Source of the DNA: UBA1450 sp964452355
GTDB taxonomy: Bacteria > Patescibacteriota > Microgenomatia > UBA1406 > GWC2-37-13
Assembly: GCA_964452355.1 (NCBI GenBank)
Contig: CAYVKV010000005.1
Coordinates: forward strand, 15,266-79,265
Length of the DNA: 64,000 nucleotides
Direction: 5' to 3'
The position numbers were made by a program, and so were the translations under genes. The first letter of the stretch is position 1; each line of letters opens with the position of its first letter. The notes under the pieces were generated by a model that saw only the letters and a list, made by a program, of their open reading frames with translations, had not been told where the DNA came from and did not search any database. Below, one piece after another: positions 51,761 to 59,681 of this stretch.

Positions 51761-52827
51761 AAATACCCCCATACCCAATACCCCACATTCCCTATTTCCA
51801 GTTTTTTAAGATATTCGATTTTTACTTTTACTGATTCTTTGTCTTCATACCAGAGAATGTGGTCATATCCTTCATCGTCGACATACTGTACGTGTTTTTC
51901 TTTTGAAGCAGGGTCAACAACTGCGCCGGTATTGTCAATTTTATTCAGTGGCACAGCTTTTGCTGCTTTCAATGGTTTCCCTTGTGGTCCCAACGTCCAA
52001 TCATATCCATACATTCCAAACAATACCGTTATTTTTTCACGGGAAACAATCTGGGTAAAATCATCGATCATGGTTTGAAAATCATATCCATATTCTTTCT
52101 TGTTGCTGAAGGGAAAATTTGGTCCTGGCTCTCCTCTACTCTTGTGAAAGTCGTATGCCATAATGTACATCCCATCAACGTGCTGACTCAATTCTTTTAT
52201 ATCATACGGTCGTGCACGATAAAATGTATCACCATAGACCGTCATAGCAAAAGTGACATCATTATTGTGTGCTACTTGAGTAAAATCCGAAACAAAAGAC
52301 GTGATTGAGCTTGTCACACCTTCGAGGGGGATGACGCCTACTTCAAGATCGAGTACCACACCATCAAATGCATTCTCCTCAACAATTTTTAATGTTTCAC
52401 GGAAAAGAGTTTTTTGCGTATTTTTCGATTCTAAAATTGCGAGATTTTTCTCCGTATCAAGCATTCGGACCGTTAATAATCGTTTCGATTTTGGTGATGA
52501 GTTATCAATAAACGATTTTACACCTCTCAGTCCTGCATCGTCTATCATCTGACCATTTTCACCTGGGGAAACCCCAAAATATATTAACTCGTCGTATTTA
52601 TTGATTTCTGAAGAAGTTGTTGGAATAGTCCAATATGGAATAAATATCGATCGGACTTTGTTTAAATTATTTGAGGGAATATGCGTTCGCACATAAGTAG
52701 TTGCTGGTGACTTACTGATCACCAAAGGAACTCCCACATCGTTTTGGACGGATTTCTGAGTTAAATACTTTGCGCTAAAAAAAACACATAATAGAATAAA
52801 AATTACGGGTAACCATTTTCTCCTCAT
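51757..52827 (-). CDS. GH18-family glycoside hydrolase-like protein
   Basis: A 356-residue exported protein. A short N-terminal hydrophobic helix (residues about 5-22) anchors or exports it. The rest fits the GH18 barrel of the YaaH / spore-germination-hydrolase type. A strand Phe-Asp-Gly-Val-Val-Leu-Asp160-Leu-Glu162 carries the catalytic Glu of the DxxDxDxE motif in shortened form. Tyr-Ile-Met-Ala-Tyr-Asp and Gly-Met-Tyr-Gly-Tyr-Asp-Trp are further family strands. It likely cleaves an amino-sugar polymer such as peptidoglycan or a surface glycan. It has a TATAAT box 6 bases before the ATG. Confidence 0.8.
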   Translation of the reverse strand: MRRKWLPVIFILLCVFFSAKYLTQKSVQNDVGVPLVISKSPATTYVRTHIPSNNLNKVRSIFIPYWTIPTTSSEINKYDELIYFGVSPGENGQMIDDAGLRGVKSFIDNSSPKSKRLLTVRMLDTEKNLAILESKNTQKTLFRETLKIVEENAFDGVVLDLEVGVIPLEGVTSSITSFVSDFTQVAHNNDVTFAMTVYGDTFYRARPYDIKELSQHVDGMYIMAYDFHKSRGEPGPNFPFSNKKEYGYDFQTMIDDFTQIVSREKITVLFGMYGYDWTLGPQGKPLKAAKAVPLNKIDNTGAVVDPASKEKHVQYVDDEGYDHILWYEDKESVKVKIEYLKKLEIGNVGYWVWGYF

Positions 52828-52833
52828 CTTCTT

Positions 52834-52839
52834 ATTATA
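52834..52839 (-). promoter_or_regulatory. -10 box TATAAT, leaderless start
   Basis: Reads TATAAT on the minus strand, 6 bases before the ATG at 52827. It is divergent from the box at 52871-52876. Confidence 0.6.
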
Positions 52840-52870
52840 TGATCGAATTTGACTAATGCAAATAAAGGCC

Positions 52871-52876
52871 TATAAT
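52871..52876 (+). promoter_or_regulatory. -10 box TATAAT, leaderless start
   Basis: TATAAT ends 6 bases before the ATG at 52883. It overrides the in-frame ATG at 52856. Confidence 0.6.
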
Positions 52877-52882
52877 ACCAGT

Positions 52883-53429
52883 ATGGCAGAAATACTAGCG
52901 CCAGGACAGACAGGATGGTCTATCCGAAACACAGCCCCCCAAGAAAGTAGAGTCTTCGAACGACTGTTATCTCCCGACGCTCGAAGACGTTTAGGCGCAC
53001 TCACATTGGCGTTAGTTTTCGCTTCGGGAATGCCTTTTGCTTTGACGGCGATGGCTTCAGAGCAAGCGCAAGAACCAACGCCATGCATTGATTCTGTGCA
53101 ACGATTTNNNNNNNNNNGTACCCTACTATTTGAGAGCTACATACGATATATATCGCCTACGCGACCTAGCTACGGAAGAATTCACAGATAATTATCGCCT
53201 CGTTTGCAAACCCCCCCCACCGCCAACACCCATACCCGTCCAACCACTAAACCCGATACCTTTACCTCCCAACATAAACCTCACCGAGCAGGAGCTTGTA
53301 ATAGTGCCAGATCAATGGAATCCATCTTTGCGATGTGCCTGGCAGAGCACGGTGGTATGGTTTGGAGGAAGTATCTCAATGGATCCAGATTGTTTTAAAG
53401 TACAAAGTAGACCTATCAAGAAAAGGTAA
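52883..53429 (+). CDS. Secreted protein interrupted by an assembly gap
   Basis: A 10-N gap (53108-53117) splits this gene into two frames. The first part (from 52883) encodes a soluble stretch of ~40 residues, then a hydrophobic export segment (about 44-60) with a likely Ala-Ser-Glu cleavage region. The second part, in another frame, continues to 53429 with Tyr-Asp-Ile-Tyr-Arg-Leu-Arg, a Pro-rich linker and a final domain with two Cys and two Trp. The two halves join in one frame if the true gap is a multiple of 3. No family is recognised. Confidence 0.55.
53108..53117. other. Assembly gap of 10 N
   Basis: The gap lies inside a coding region. Its nominal length breaks the frame, so the real number of missing (or overlapping) bases must differ from 10 if the gene is intact. 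Confidence 0.85.
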
Positions 53430-53517
53430 AATAATACAATATTATAACTTCGTTTCGAGCCATTCGGTAGAAATATTATATCCATCAGGCTCTACTCCAC
53501 AAAACAATGTGATAATG

Positions 53518-53523
53518 TATACT
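53518..53523 (+). promoter_or_regulatory. -10 box TATACT, leaderless start
   Basis: TATACT ends 7 bases before the transaldolase ATG at 53531. Confidence 0.5.
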
Positions 53524-53530
53524 ATTTCTC

Positions 53531-54415
53531 ATGTCACTCAAACTCCCCAAAATATTTCTTGACTCAGGAAATCCAGAAGACACAAAAAAAGCAAAAAGTC
53601 TCCTTGGGTTTTTGGATGGTCAAACGACAAATCCGAGTCTCGTACTCAAACATCCGGAAGCTCAAAAATATCTTGCAGATGGGAAAAAATTCACGTCTGA
53701 TGAGCTTCTCAATTTTTACAAACAAATCATCATCGAGCTTGATGCACAGCTTACCGGTCCAATCTCAGTTGAAACCTATGCAGATTGGGAAACATCATCT
53801 GATGAAATGCTTGAGCAGGCACGAGAGATGAAAAAATGGGGTAGTAACATTTATATAAAATTTCCCAGCATTCCCGCAGGAATACAGGCAGCAAATGAGT
53901 ATGTAAAAACGGGCGGAAGTGTGAATATGACACTCGTATTTGATCAACAGCAGGCTGCAGCGGTATATGCCGCGACCATGCCGACATTTAAACCTGCGTT
54001 CATTTCTCCATTCGTGGGGAGATGGGATGATCGCAAATTCAAAGGACTTGATTTGATCAAAAATATCAAAAAAATGTATAAAGATTTTGATACAAAACGA
54101 AATGAAAAAAAGGCGCATATCGAAGTACTTTCCGCATCAATTCGCCATATGACCCACTTTTATGGCTCGATTGTCAGTGGTGCCGATATCCTCACGATTC
54201 CCCTGTCAATTATCGAGCAGTGGATTCAGGAGGAACGTTTTATGCCAGATGAAACATATCGACCTGATACCACCGGACTCCGATCGATAATATATAAGGA
54301 TCTCCCCTATCATGATGACTTTACGATGTATCCATTTGGGCGCGAAGAAGGATCACTTCTTGATGAAGGATTGATCAAATTTGCCGCAGACTGGAACAGC
54401 TTGATCACAAAATAA
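53531..54415 (+). CDS. Transaldolase-family protein
   Basis: A 294-residue class I aldolase. It begins Ile-Phe-Leu-Asp-Ser-Gly, and Gly-Gln-Thr-Thr-Asn-Pro-Ser near 33-39 is the family signature. Ser-Val-Glu-Thr-Tyr leads to Asn-Ile-Tyr-Ile-Lys110-Phe-Pro, where Lys110 is the Schiff-base residue. Asn-Met-Thr-Leu-Val-Phe, Ser-Pro-Phe-Val-Gly-Arg and Gly-Ala-Asp-Ile-Leu-Thr-Ile-Pro follow in order. It should move a dihydroxyacetone unit between sugar phosphates in the non-oxidative pentose phosphate pathway. It is longer than the TalC/Fsa group (~220) and close to classical enzymes. It stands alone here. Confidence 0.88.
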   Translation: MSLKLPKIFLDSGNPEDTKKAKSLLGFLDGQTTNPSLVLKHPEAQKYLADGKKFTSDELLNFYKQIIIELDAQLTGPISVETYADWETSSDEMLEQAREMKKWGSNIYIKFPSIPAGIQAANEYVKTGGSVNMTLVFDQQQAAAVYAATMPTFKPAFISPFVGRWDDRKFKGLDLIKNIKKMYKDFDTKRNEKKAHIEVLSASIRHMTHFYGSIVSGADILTIPLSIIEQWIQEERFMPDETYRPDTTGLRSIIYKDLPYHDDFTMYPFGREEGSLLDEGLIKFAADWNSLITK

Positions 54416-54424
54416 CTTTCTTCC

Positions 54425-54453
54425 TTGACAAAGTCTTTTTCATTCTTCATAAT
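54425..54453 (+). promoter_or_regulatory. Sigma-70-type promoter with a 5' leader
   Basis: A perfect TTGACA (54425-54430), a 17-base spacer and CATAAT (54448-54453) lie about 46 bases before the ATG at 54500. The ~40-base leader contains a small GAGA-TATT-TCTC hairpin. This contrasts with the leaderless pattern of other genes. Confidence 0.55.
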
Positions 54454-54499
54454 GATTTTAGAGATATTTCTCAAGTATTAGCAATATTTAACTTTTAGT

Positions 54500-55270
54500 A
54501 TGAAAGTAACCATCTACACCATTAATGACTGTAAATTCTCACAAGCTGAGAAGGAGTACCTTAAAAATAATACTATTGCGTTTGAAGAAAAAAATTTGGA
54601 GACGAATCGAGATTATTTGACTGAAATGCTCAAGGTTTCAGATAATTTTGCAGGTACTCCCGTCACAAAAGTTGAAAAAGATGGAGGGGAAATCTTAATA
54701 TTGAAAGGATTTACTCAAGATGAATTTGCAAAAGCGCTAAACCTTTCACCTTCTGCAGTAGTTGTTCCAAGTCTTGGATCAGTGTCACCACAGCCTGCGC
54801 CAACTTCAACACCTCCCATGCCGCAAGCACCATCCCAAACATCGCCTACCACACCAATGAGTACGATTCCTGCGCAGACAGTAGCCGATATCTCAGCAAA
54901 TAAACCAGATATGACTATTGAGTCACTCTCAGAACCTGCAGTTTCAACTCAGTCGGTCACCAGCACAAATCCTCCAGAGCCAGTAATGCCTCCTATGCCA
55001 TCAGAGTCAGTAGCACCAATGAGTATTGCTCAAAATGAAGTTCCAGTAAATCCACTTGAAGATCAGGAAGTTGGACCAATCTCTCTTGATTCAAATGATC
55101 AGACACCCGCACCAATGGGAGAACCTGCAGCGCCGGTTGCGATGAGTACTCCTAGCTCACAACCTGCTCCTATGGGAGCGCAACCTTCAGGTCTCGATTC
55201 TGTTCTTCAGAATCTACAGACCCAGGTACAGGCAGGCGTTCCTCCGACAAATACTACACCAAAATCTTAA
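54500..55270 (+). CDS. Glutaredoxin-like protein with long Pro-rich tail
   Basis: A 256-residue protein. Residues 1-80 match a glutaredoxin/NrdH fold: Val-Thr-Ile-Tyr-Thr-Ile, an active site Asp-Cys-Lys-Phe-Ser (a monothiol CxxS at residue 11), Gly-Thr-Pro-Val-Thr-Lys with the cis-Pro near 54, and Leu-Lys-Gly-Phe. Residues 90-256 are a low-complexity Pro/Ser/Thr/Ala/Met region, probably disordered. The monothiol site suggests a redox-binding or iron-sulfur role rather than disulfide reduction, and the tail may tether or space it. No partner is nearby. Confidence 0.7.
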   Translation: MKVTIYTINDCKFSQAEKEYLKNNTIAFEEKNLETNRDYLTEMLKVSDNFAGTPVTKVEKDGGEILILKGFTQDEFAKALNLSPSAVVVPSLGSVSPQPAPTSTPPMPQAPSQTSPTTPMSTIPAQTVADISANKPDMTIESLSEPAVSTQSVTSTNPPEPVMPPMPSESVAPMSIAQNEVPVNPLEDQEVGPISLDSNDQTPAPMGEPAAPVAMSTPSSQPAPMGAQPSGLDSVLQNLQTQVQAGVPPTNTTPKS

Positions 55271-55283
55271 TCAATACTATACC

Positions 55284-55302
55284 AAGAATATATAATATTC
55301 TT
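55284..55302 (+). terminator. AT-rich hairpin after the glutaredoxin-like gene
   Basis: AAGAATAT (55284-55291) and ATATTCTT (55295-55302) form a perfect 8-bp stem with a 3-base loop, followed by CATTTTTATC. It lies 14 bases after the stop codon and fits a weak intrinsic terminator. Confidence 0.45.
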
Positions 55303-55464
55303 CATTTTTATCATATTTTGGTTGTTTTAGGCAAAATCGTGTGATATTCTTATGGTATAGAAGCAAAATTTTCAAAAATCACTTTGATTTTTTGACTTTT
55401 AATTTATCATATAGTATCATACAGTTAGGCAAGTACTACTTTTACATTACAATTTTCATTCTTT

Positions 55465-56649
55465 ATGAAGCAAAAACTCAAATTTTCTTCTCAAAATATT
55501 CATATCGGATTAAAGAAATCAGACCCGACATTTGGATCAGTAGTAACCCCCATTTACCCTTCATCAACGTTTCAATTTCCCTCAGCTCATGAAGGAGCGC
55601 TGCGCTTTTCAGGAAAGAAAAAAGGGCTCATTTATTCTCGTTTCACAAACCCTACGGTATATGCTCTTGAAAAGAAACTTGCTGCGCTTGAAAACGGAGA
55701 ACGTGCACTTGCGACTTCTTCAGGGATGTCGGCAATCACAATGACCCTTCTCCACCACCTCAAGCACGGAGATTCAATCATTGCTCATAAAGTGATCTAT
55801 GGTGGTGCATTTGAGTTTATCGCACATATTTTACCTAAATTTGGCGTTACCGTTCATATGGTTGACGCCGGAAATAAGGAAGAAATTCTTTCAAAAATTG
55901 ACAAAACAACCAAAGTTATTTATTTTGAAACACCAACAAATCCACTTCTTGAAATCGTAGACATTCAGCAAATTGCAGACATTGGAAAAGAACATGGCAT
56001 AACGACAATTGTTGACAACACCTTTGCGCCACCTCCGATTCAATTTCCCCTCGATATGGGAATAGATATTGTGATCCATAGTTTAACCAAATATATTGGT
56101 GGTCACTCTGATGTCATCGGTGGGGCGATTGTCGGTCGTCACGCTCTCATGGATCCACTATTTGCCCAAAGCTACATATTTTTTGGACCAACCATGTCAC
56201 CGTTTACTGCATATCTCATCATTCGAGGTATCTCAACGCTCAATGTGCGAATCAGACAGCAAGAAAAAAATGCCTTGGAAGTTGCACAATTTCTTGAAAA
56301 TCATCCCAAGGTTGAACGAGTATTTTTTCCCGGACTTGAGTCACATCCGCAACACGCACTGGTCAAAAAACAAATGCATGGCACGGGAAGCGTTCTTTCA
56401 TTTGTCATTAAAGGTGGATACGCCGCAGGAGAGACAATGGTAAATAATGTCGAGTTGGTGGCTCTTGCCGTATCATTGGGTTGTGTTGAAAGCCTGATCG
56501 AACACCCCGCCTCTATGACGCACTCTGAGCTTACTCCTGAAGAACGAAAAGAATGTGGAATTAACGATGCGTTAATCAGACTTTCAGTTGGACTGGAAGA
56601 CGCAGAAGATATTATTGATGATCTGAAACAGGCGTTTGAGAAGATCTAA
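55465..56649 (+). CDS. Trans-sulfuration family PLP enzyme
   Basis: A 394-residue enzyme of the cystathionine gamma-synthase/lyase / methionine gamma-lyase family (Cys/Met metabolism PLP enzymes). The N-terminal Tyr-Ser-Arg-Phe-Thr-Asn-Pro-Thr is the phosphate-binding region, Ser-Ser-Gly-Met-Ser-Ala lies near 90, and Val-Asp-Asn-Thr-Phe-Ala holds the pyridine-binding Asp. His-Ser-Leu-Thr-Lys209-Tyr-Ile-Gly-Gly-His gives the PLP lysine, and a substrate Arg is expected near the C-terminal Arg-Leu-Ser-Val-Gly. Lyase, synthase and methionine lyase cannot be told apart by eye. It stands alone, so a catabolic lyase is plausible. A TACAAT box (55448-55453) lies 11 bases upstream. Confidence 0.88.
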   Translation: MKQKLKFSSQNIHIGLKKSDPTFGSVVTPIYPSSTFQFPSAHEGALRFSGKKKGLIYSRFTNPTVYALEKKLAALENGERALATSSGMSAITMTLLHHLKHGDSIIAHKVIYGGAFEFIAHILPKFGVTVHMVDAGNKEEILSKIDKTTKVIYFETPTNPLLEIVDIQQIADIGKEHGITTIVDNTFAPPPIQFPLDMGIDIVIHSLTKYIGGHSDVIGGAIVGRHALMDPLFAQSYIFFGPTMSPFTAYLIIRGISTLNVRIRQQEKNALEVAQFLENHPKVERVFFPGLESHPQHALVKKQMHGTGSVLSFVIKGGYAAGETMVNNVELVALAVSLGCVESLIEHPASMTHSELTPEERKECGINDALIRLSVGLEDAEDIIDDLKQAFEKI

Positions 56650-57152
56650 TTGTGCCAAATTCTGACTTGATCAAATTTTTCCATTGCAACATTTAATACA
56701 TCCATTGGAGGAATAACCTCTTGAGTCGTTCTTATTCTGTAAGGTCCAAGGTTCGTATCAACATAATCACATTGAGTCAATTGAGCTAAAATTCCTGAAC
56801 CATACCCATCTGATCGTAACTCAAAACCTTGCCAAGACTGAGTTACGCCCAAATCAGCACGCTCAGGATCAACAATTTGTGGTTGTACAAGTCGAATAAA
56901 TTGAGCACTTCCTACGATTATTTGTGCACGGCGTTCCATTTCTTGAAAATACCCTACGATATATGGCTGCCATCCGATGTTGGGAATAACCTCCCTTCGA
57001 TCTTGAACAAACGCATAATGTCCTTGCAAAGAAGGGTGTGAAAAGTAAGCACGAACAACATGGTCAACCATGCCCTGAAGCGGTACACGAGAATCCTCTC
57101 TCATATGTTGCCACAATATTTGAGCAGTAAAATACGGATTTTCAACTGTCAT
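56646..57152 (-). CDS. Unrecognised soluble protein
   Basis: A 168-residue soluble protein with many aromatic and Gln residues and no membrane helix. It contains Trp-Gln-His-Met-Arg-Glu-Asp near residue 14 and Gly-Trp-Gln-Pro-Tyr-Ile-Val-Gly-Tyr near 60-68. No family or catalytic motif is recognised. A TATACT box ends 7 bases before the ATG. Its stop overlaps that of the convergent PLP-enzyme gene by exactly 4 bases. Confidence 0.5.
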   Translation of the reverse strand: MTVENPYFTAQILWQHMREDSRVPLQGMVDHVVRAYFSHPSLQGHYAFVQDRREVIPNIGWQPYIVGYFQEMERRAQIIVGSAQFIRLVQPQIVDPERADLGVTQSWQGFELRSDGYGSGILAQLTQCDYVDTNLGPYRIRTTQEVIPPMDVLNVAMEKFDQVRIWHN

Positions 57153-57159
57153 AACTTAT

Positions 57160-57165
57160 AGTATA
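57160..57165 (-). promoter_or_regulatory. -10 box TATACT, leaderless start
   Basis: Reads TATACT on the minus strand, 7 bases before the ATG at 57152. Confidence 0.5.
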
Positions 57166-57231
57166 TATTAATTTAGCTATAGTATATTAAGCAAATTATA
57201 TAGTAATTACTATCAAATCTTGTGACCGTAG

Positions 57232-57297
57232 GGAATTATTCCCGATGTTGACCCAAGAGGAGAATATGTCTGGGATAAAATAACTTTCAAATCTTGA
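57232..57297 (+). pseudogene. Coding-like fragment between genes
   Basis: A 21-codon stretch with coding-like composition (Asp-Val-Asp-Pro-Arg-Gly-Glu-Tyr-Val-Trp-Asp-Lys) runs from just after a TAG to a TGA, with no start codon. It may be the last piece of a lost plus-strand gene. It ends next to the stop of the KAS III-like gene. Confidence 0.25.
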
Positions 57298-57298
57298 G

Positions 57299-58573
57299 TT
57301 ACGTAATCATCATCACATTTGCACTGATTGCAGATCCTGCTCCATATCCCTCAAAAAGAAATGGTTTTCCTGGAAGAATCATATTTTCTTTTGCCATATG
57401 TGTCATATTCACAAGCAAGGTGGCCGCGCTCGAATTATTAAGTCCAGTCCGATCCATGAGCCACGGAGAGCTTGGAGTCTGAAAATCTGGATATGAACTA
57501 GGACTTTCACTTTGTCTTTTCTTCTTTCCACGCTCAACGAATGCACACTTTGCCGAATGAACAAGGAAGCTTGGCATGTGCGCAACTGTCGCTCCTAACT
57601 CACCTAGATTTCTGCCAGCTATATTTTTTCCATAATACTGTGCATAATACTGTTCAAGAGCTGCAAGCTCCCGAGCCGGTACACGAGATGAAAAATATTG
57701 GTATGTTAATGGTCCATCCATGGTCAAATTGGGGGCGGTTGGGAGATTTATAAAATTCCCTCTAGATGTAGTGTGCCAAAAACCTGGATCAATCTCCCCA
57801 ACAACTGTATACCATGGGGGCGGCTGCATAGGCGTCCCAATATCGCCTTTGTTTTCAACTTGAAAGGCATGTGGCGCACGAATAACTCCTGCGCGATCCT
57901 GTTCTATCACAGTATCAACCCCAGAAATATGAACCAGATCTACTCCAGGAACAAAACAAAGAGCGCCATATGCATTTCCAAACACATGTCGTGTCACGTA
58001 GTCTGATTGATCTACCGCAGATCCACTCAAACTCTCAATTCCCAAAACTATGGCACGACGACCAGAAAAATCAGGATGTCTACCGAGATCACTTACTGCA
58101 GAAGCGGCACTATTACACGCCTGACTGGTCATTTGGAAAGAATCAATAACAATACCCTGCTTCCTCAGCTCATCTATCATGATTTCAGGAACCTGTACAT
58201 TTGACGATGAGGATGCAACTACAAGTACATCAGCTCCATCCCAACCTTTCATCTGCATAACGTCACGAGCCGCACCAGCTCCAACAAGACCCATTCGTTC
58301 AAAATATTCACTCATAGATGGACTCAAAAACTCTCTATTTTTGAATCCTCCTGCAAAACCCAAATTTGTCAACCCAGCGATCAACCCCTCTCTATCAGGA
58401 TGATCAGGTGGAATTGAACTTGTAACATCATCAAGATATTCGTAAAAATCACCAAACCCACCAGCAACCATAGGCACCTCACCAACTTGAGCATACTCTC
58501 TGCTCATAAGAAGATTTAGTCTCTGGTCAATTTCTCTTGAGGGATCACCAAAGTTGAATTCACGTTTCGCCAT
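57299..58573 (-). CDS. KAS III-like thiolase-fold enzyme
   Basis: A 424-residue condensing enzyme of the FabH / OleA / HMG-CoA-synthase-like group. The catalytic triad is present: Cys153 in Thr-Ser-Gln-Ala-Cys-Asn-Ser-Ala, His332 in Val-Ala-His-Met-Pro, and Asn379/380 in Leu-Asn-Asn-Ser-Ser-Ala-Ala. Other family marks are Val-Leu-Val-Val-Ala-Ser-Ser-Ser near residue 115, Phe-Gly-Asn-Ala-Tyr-Gly-Ala in place of Phe-Gly-Asp-Gly-Ala-Gly-Ala, and Glu-Gly-Tyr-Gly-Ala-Gly near the C-terminus. It is longer than FabH (~320). No acyl-carrier or other fatty-acid genes are near, so a special lipid or polyketide-like product is possible. Confidence 0.75.
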   Translation of the reverse strand: MAKREFNFGDPSREIDQRLNLLMSREYAQVGEVPMVAGGFGDFYEYLDDVTSSIPPDHPDREGLIAGLTNLGFAGGFKNREFLSPSMSEYFERMGLVGAGAARDVMQMKGWDGADVLVVASSSSNVQVPEIMIDELRKQGIVIDSFQMTSQACNSAASAVSDLGRHPDFSGRRAIVLGIESLSGSAVDQSDYVTRHVFGNAYGALCFVPGVDLVHISGVDTVIEQDRAGVIRAPHAFQVENKGDIGTPMQPPPWYTVVGEIDPGFWHTTSRGNFINLPTAPNLTMDGPLTYQYFSSRVPARELAALEQYYAQYYGKNIAGRNLGELGATVAHMPSFLVHSAKCAFVERGKKKRQSESPSSYPDFQTPSSPWLMDRTGLNNSSAATLLVNMTHMAKENMILPGKPFLFEGYGAGSAISANVMMIT

Positions 58574-58579
58574 GCAGAT

Positions 58580-58585
58580 ATTGTA
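58580..58585 (-). promoter_or_regulatory. -10 box TACAAT, leaderless start
   Basis: Reads TACAAT on the minus strand, 6 bases before the ATG at 58573. Confidence 0.5.
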
Positions 58586-58606
58586 TCAAAGAAGGTATTT
58601 ATTTTC

Positions 58607-59611
58607 TCAGTTCATAATCTCATCCATCAACTTCATCCCCGCACTTCCAATATCCACCCAGTATCTCGTTTCCTCACTATCACTCCCCTTTCCCCTCAAC
58701 TCGTAGCTTCCTGCCAAATGATTAATCGCATAGGTGGCACGCATCAAGTCAAGCATTATTGATTTGTCATATGCGTTTAAAGCACCATATTTCAAATATT
58801 CCTGAATCACTTCTTGGTAAATGAAAGCTGCCTGTTTTGGTGACTGAATGTGGGGATTGATGGAAAATAACGCGATAAAAACCGCCAGATCAACGACAAT
58901 TGCATTGTATTCCATCACGCTGAAATCAATAATTCGTAAGTCCCCGCGGTGATTGGTGAGGATATTGGTACGATGCAAATCGCCATGAATGGTCCCTTTG
59001 GTACATTTTGAAAGATCAAATTGCTTCATAAACGTCAAACTTTTTTTTATGAGTTTATTATTCTCGTTCGTGAGAAATACACTCTTTTTTTCATATTCTG
59101 CACATAAATGATATGCCACCCATACGTCATACACTCCTTGTGGCTTAAATTGTGTCGAGTGTATTTTTGCAATATCGGGAATAAAATTCTTCATTTCTGC
59201 AAGTGTCGGCTCTCTTTTGAGTTTGAGAAAGCTTTTCCCTGAAAAATACTCCATCACACATGCAAGAGCGCTTACTTTTTTTGATTCGTAATAATACACA
59301 TAGGTTCCACGCTTCGTTTTATACAATTCAGGAACACGGACGCCGGCATCTTTGAAAATACTCAAACCATGTACATTATCCTTAACCTGTCGAAAGCTCT
59401 TAAATTGAGAGAAAATTTTTACCAAATAGGTCCCCAATTTTGTATTGAGTTTCAGATTATAATCCTCTATTCCCTCGTGAATCTGGCGATAAGAAATCAC
59501 CTTCCCGAGACGATACGCTTGCGCAATGGTTCGTATCAAATGATCCTTATCAATGCGCGAATCAACTCTGCCAAGAAGATTTACCGTATTGAGATCAAGC
59601 CATGTTTCCAT
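58607..59611 (-). CDS. APH-fold kinase (aminoglycoside phosphotransferase / homoserine kinase II-like)
   Basis: A 334-residue kinase of the APH/choline-kinase fold. The catalytic loop Ile-His-Gly-Asp211-Leu-His-Arg-Thr-Asn216 and the metal-binding Ile-Ile-Asp-Phe-Ser near residue 233 are intact. The N-lobe has an ATP-binding Lys region in Tyr-Leu-Val-Lys-Ile near residue 61. Members phosphorylate small molecules such as homoserine, choline, sugars or antibiotics; nothing here fixes the substrate. It is similar in length to ThrB2-type enzymes. It is divergent from the TrmB-like regulator 70 bases away, which may control it. Confidence 0.78.
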   Translation of the reverse strand: METWLDLNTVNLLGRVDSRIDKDHLIRTIAQAYRLGKVISYRQIHEGIEDYNLKLNTKLGTYLVKIFSQFKSFRQVKDNVHGLSIFKDAGVRVPELYKTKRGTYVYYYESKKVSALACVMEYFSGKSFLKLKREPTLAEMKNFIPDIAKIHSTQFKPQGVYDVWVAYHLCAEYEKKSVFLTNENNKLIKKSLTFMKQFDLSKCTKGTIHGDLHRTNILTNHRGDLRIIDFSVMEYNAIVVDLAVFIALFSINPHIQSPKQAAFIYQEVIQEYLKYGALNAYDKSIMLDLMRATYAINHLAGSYELRGKGSDSEETRYWVDIGSAGMKLMDEIMN

Positions 59612-59666
59612 ACTATTGTTTAATTAAAAAAACATTTATTTCCTTGCATTTATTCGAGATATTGCA

Positions 59667-59672
59667 TATAAT
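59667..59672 (+). promoter_or_regulatory. -10 box TATAAT for the TrmB-like gene
   Basis: TATAAT ends 9 bases before the ATG at 59682. Confidence 0.5.
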
Positions 59673-59681
59673 AGCAGACAT

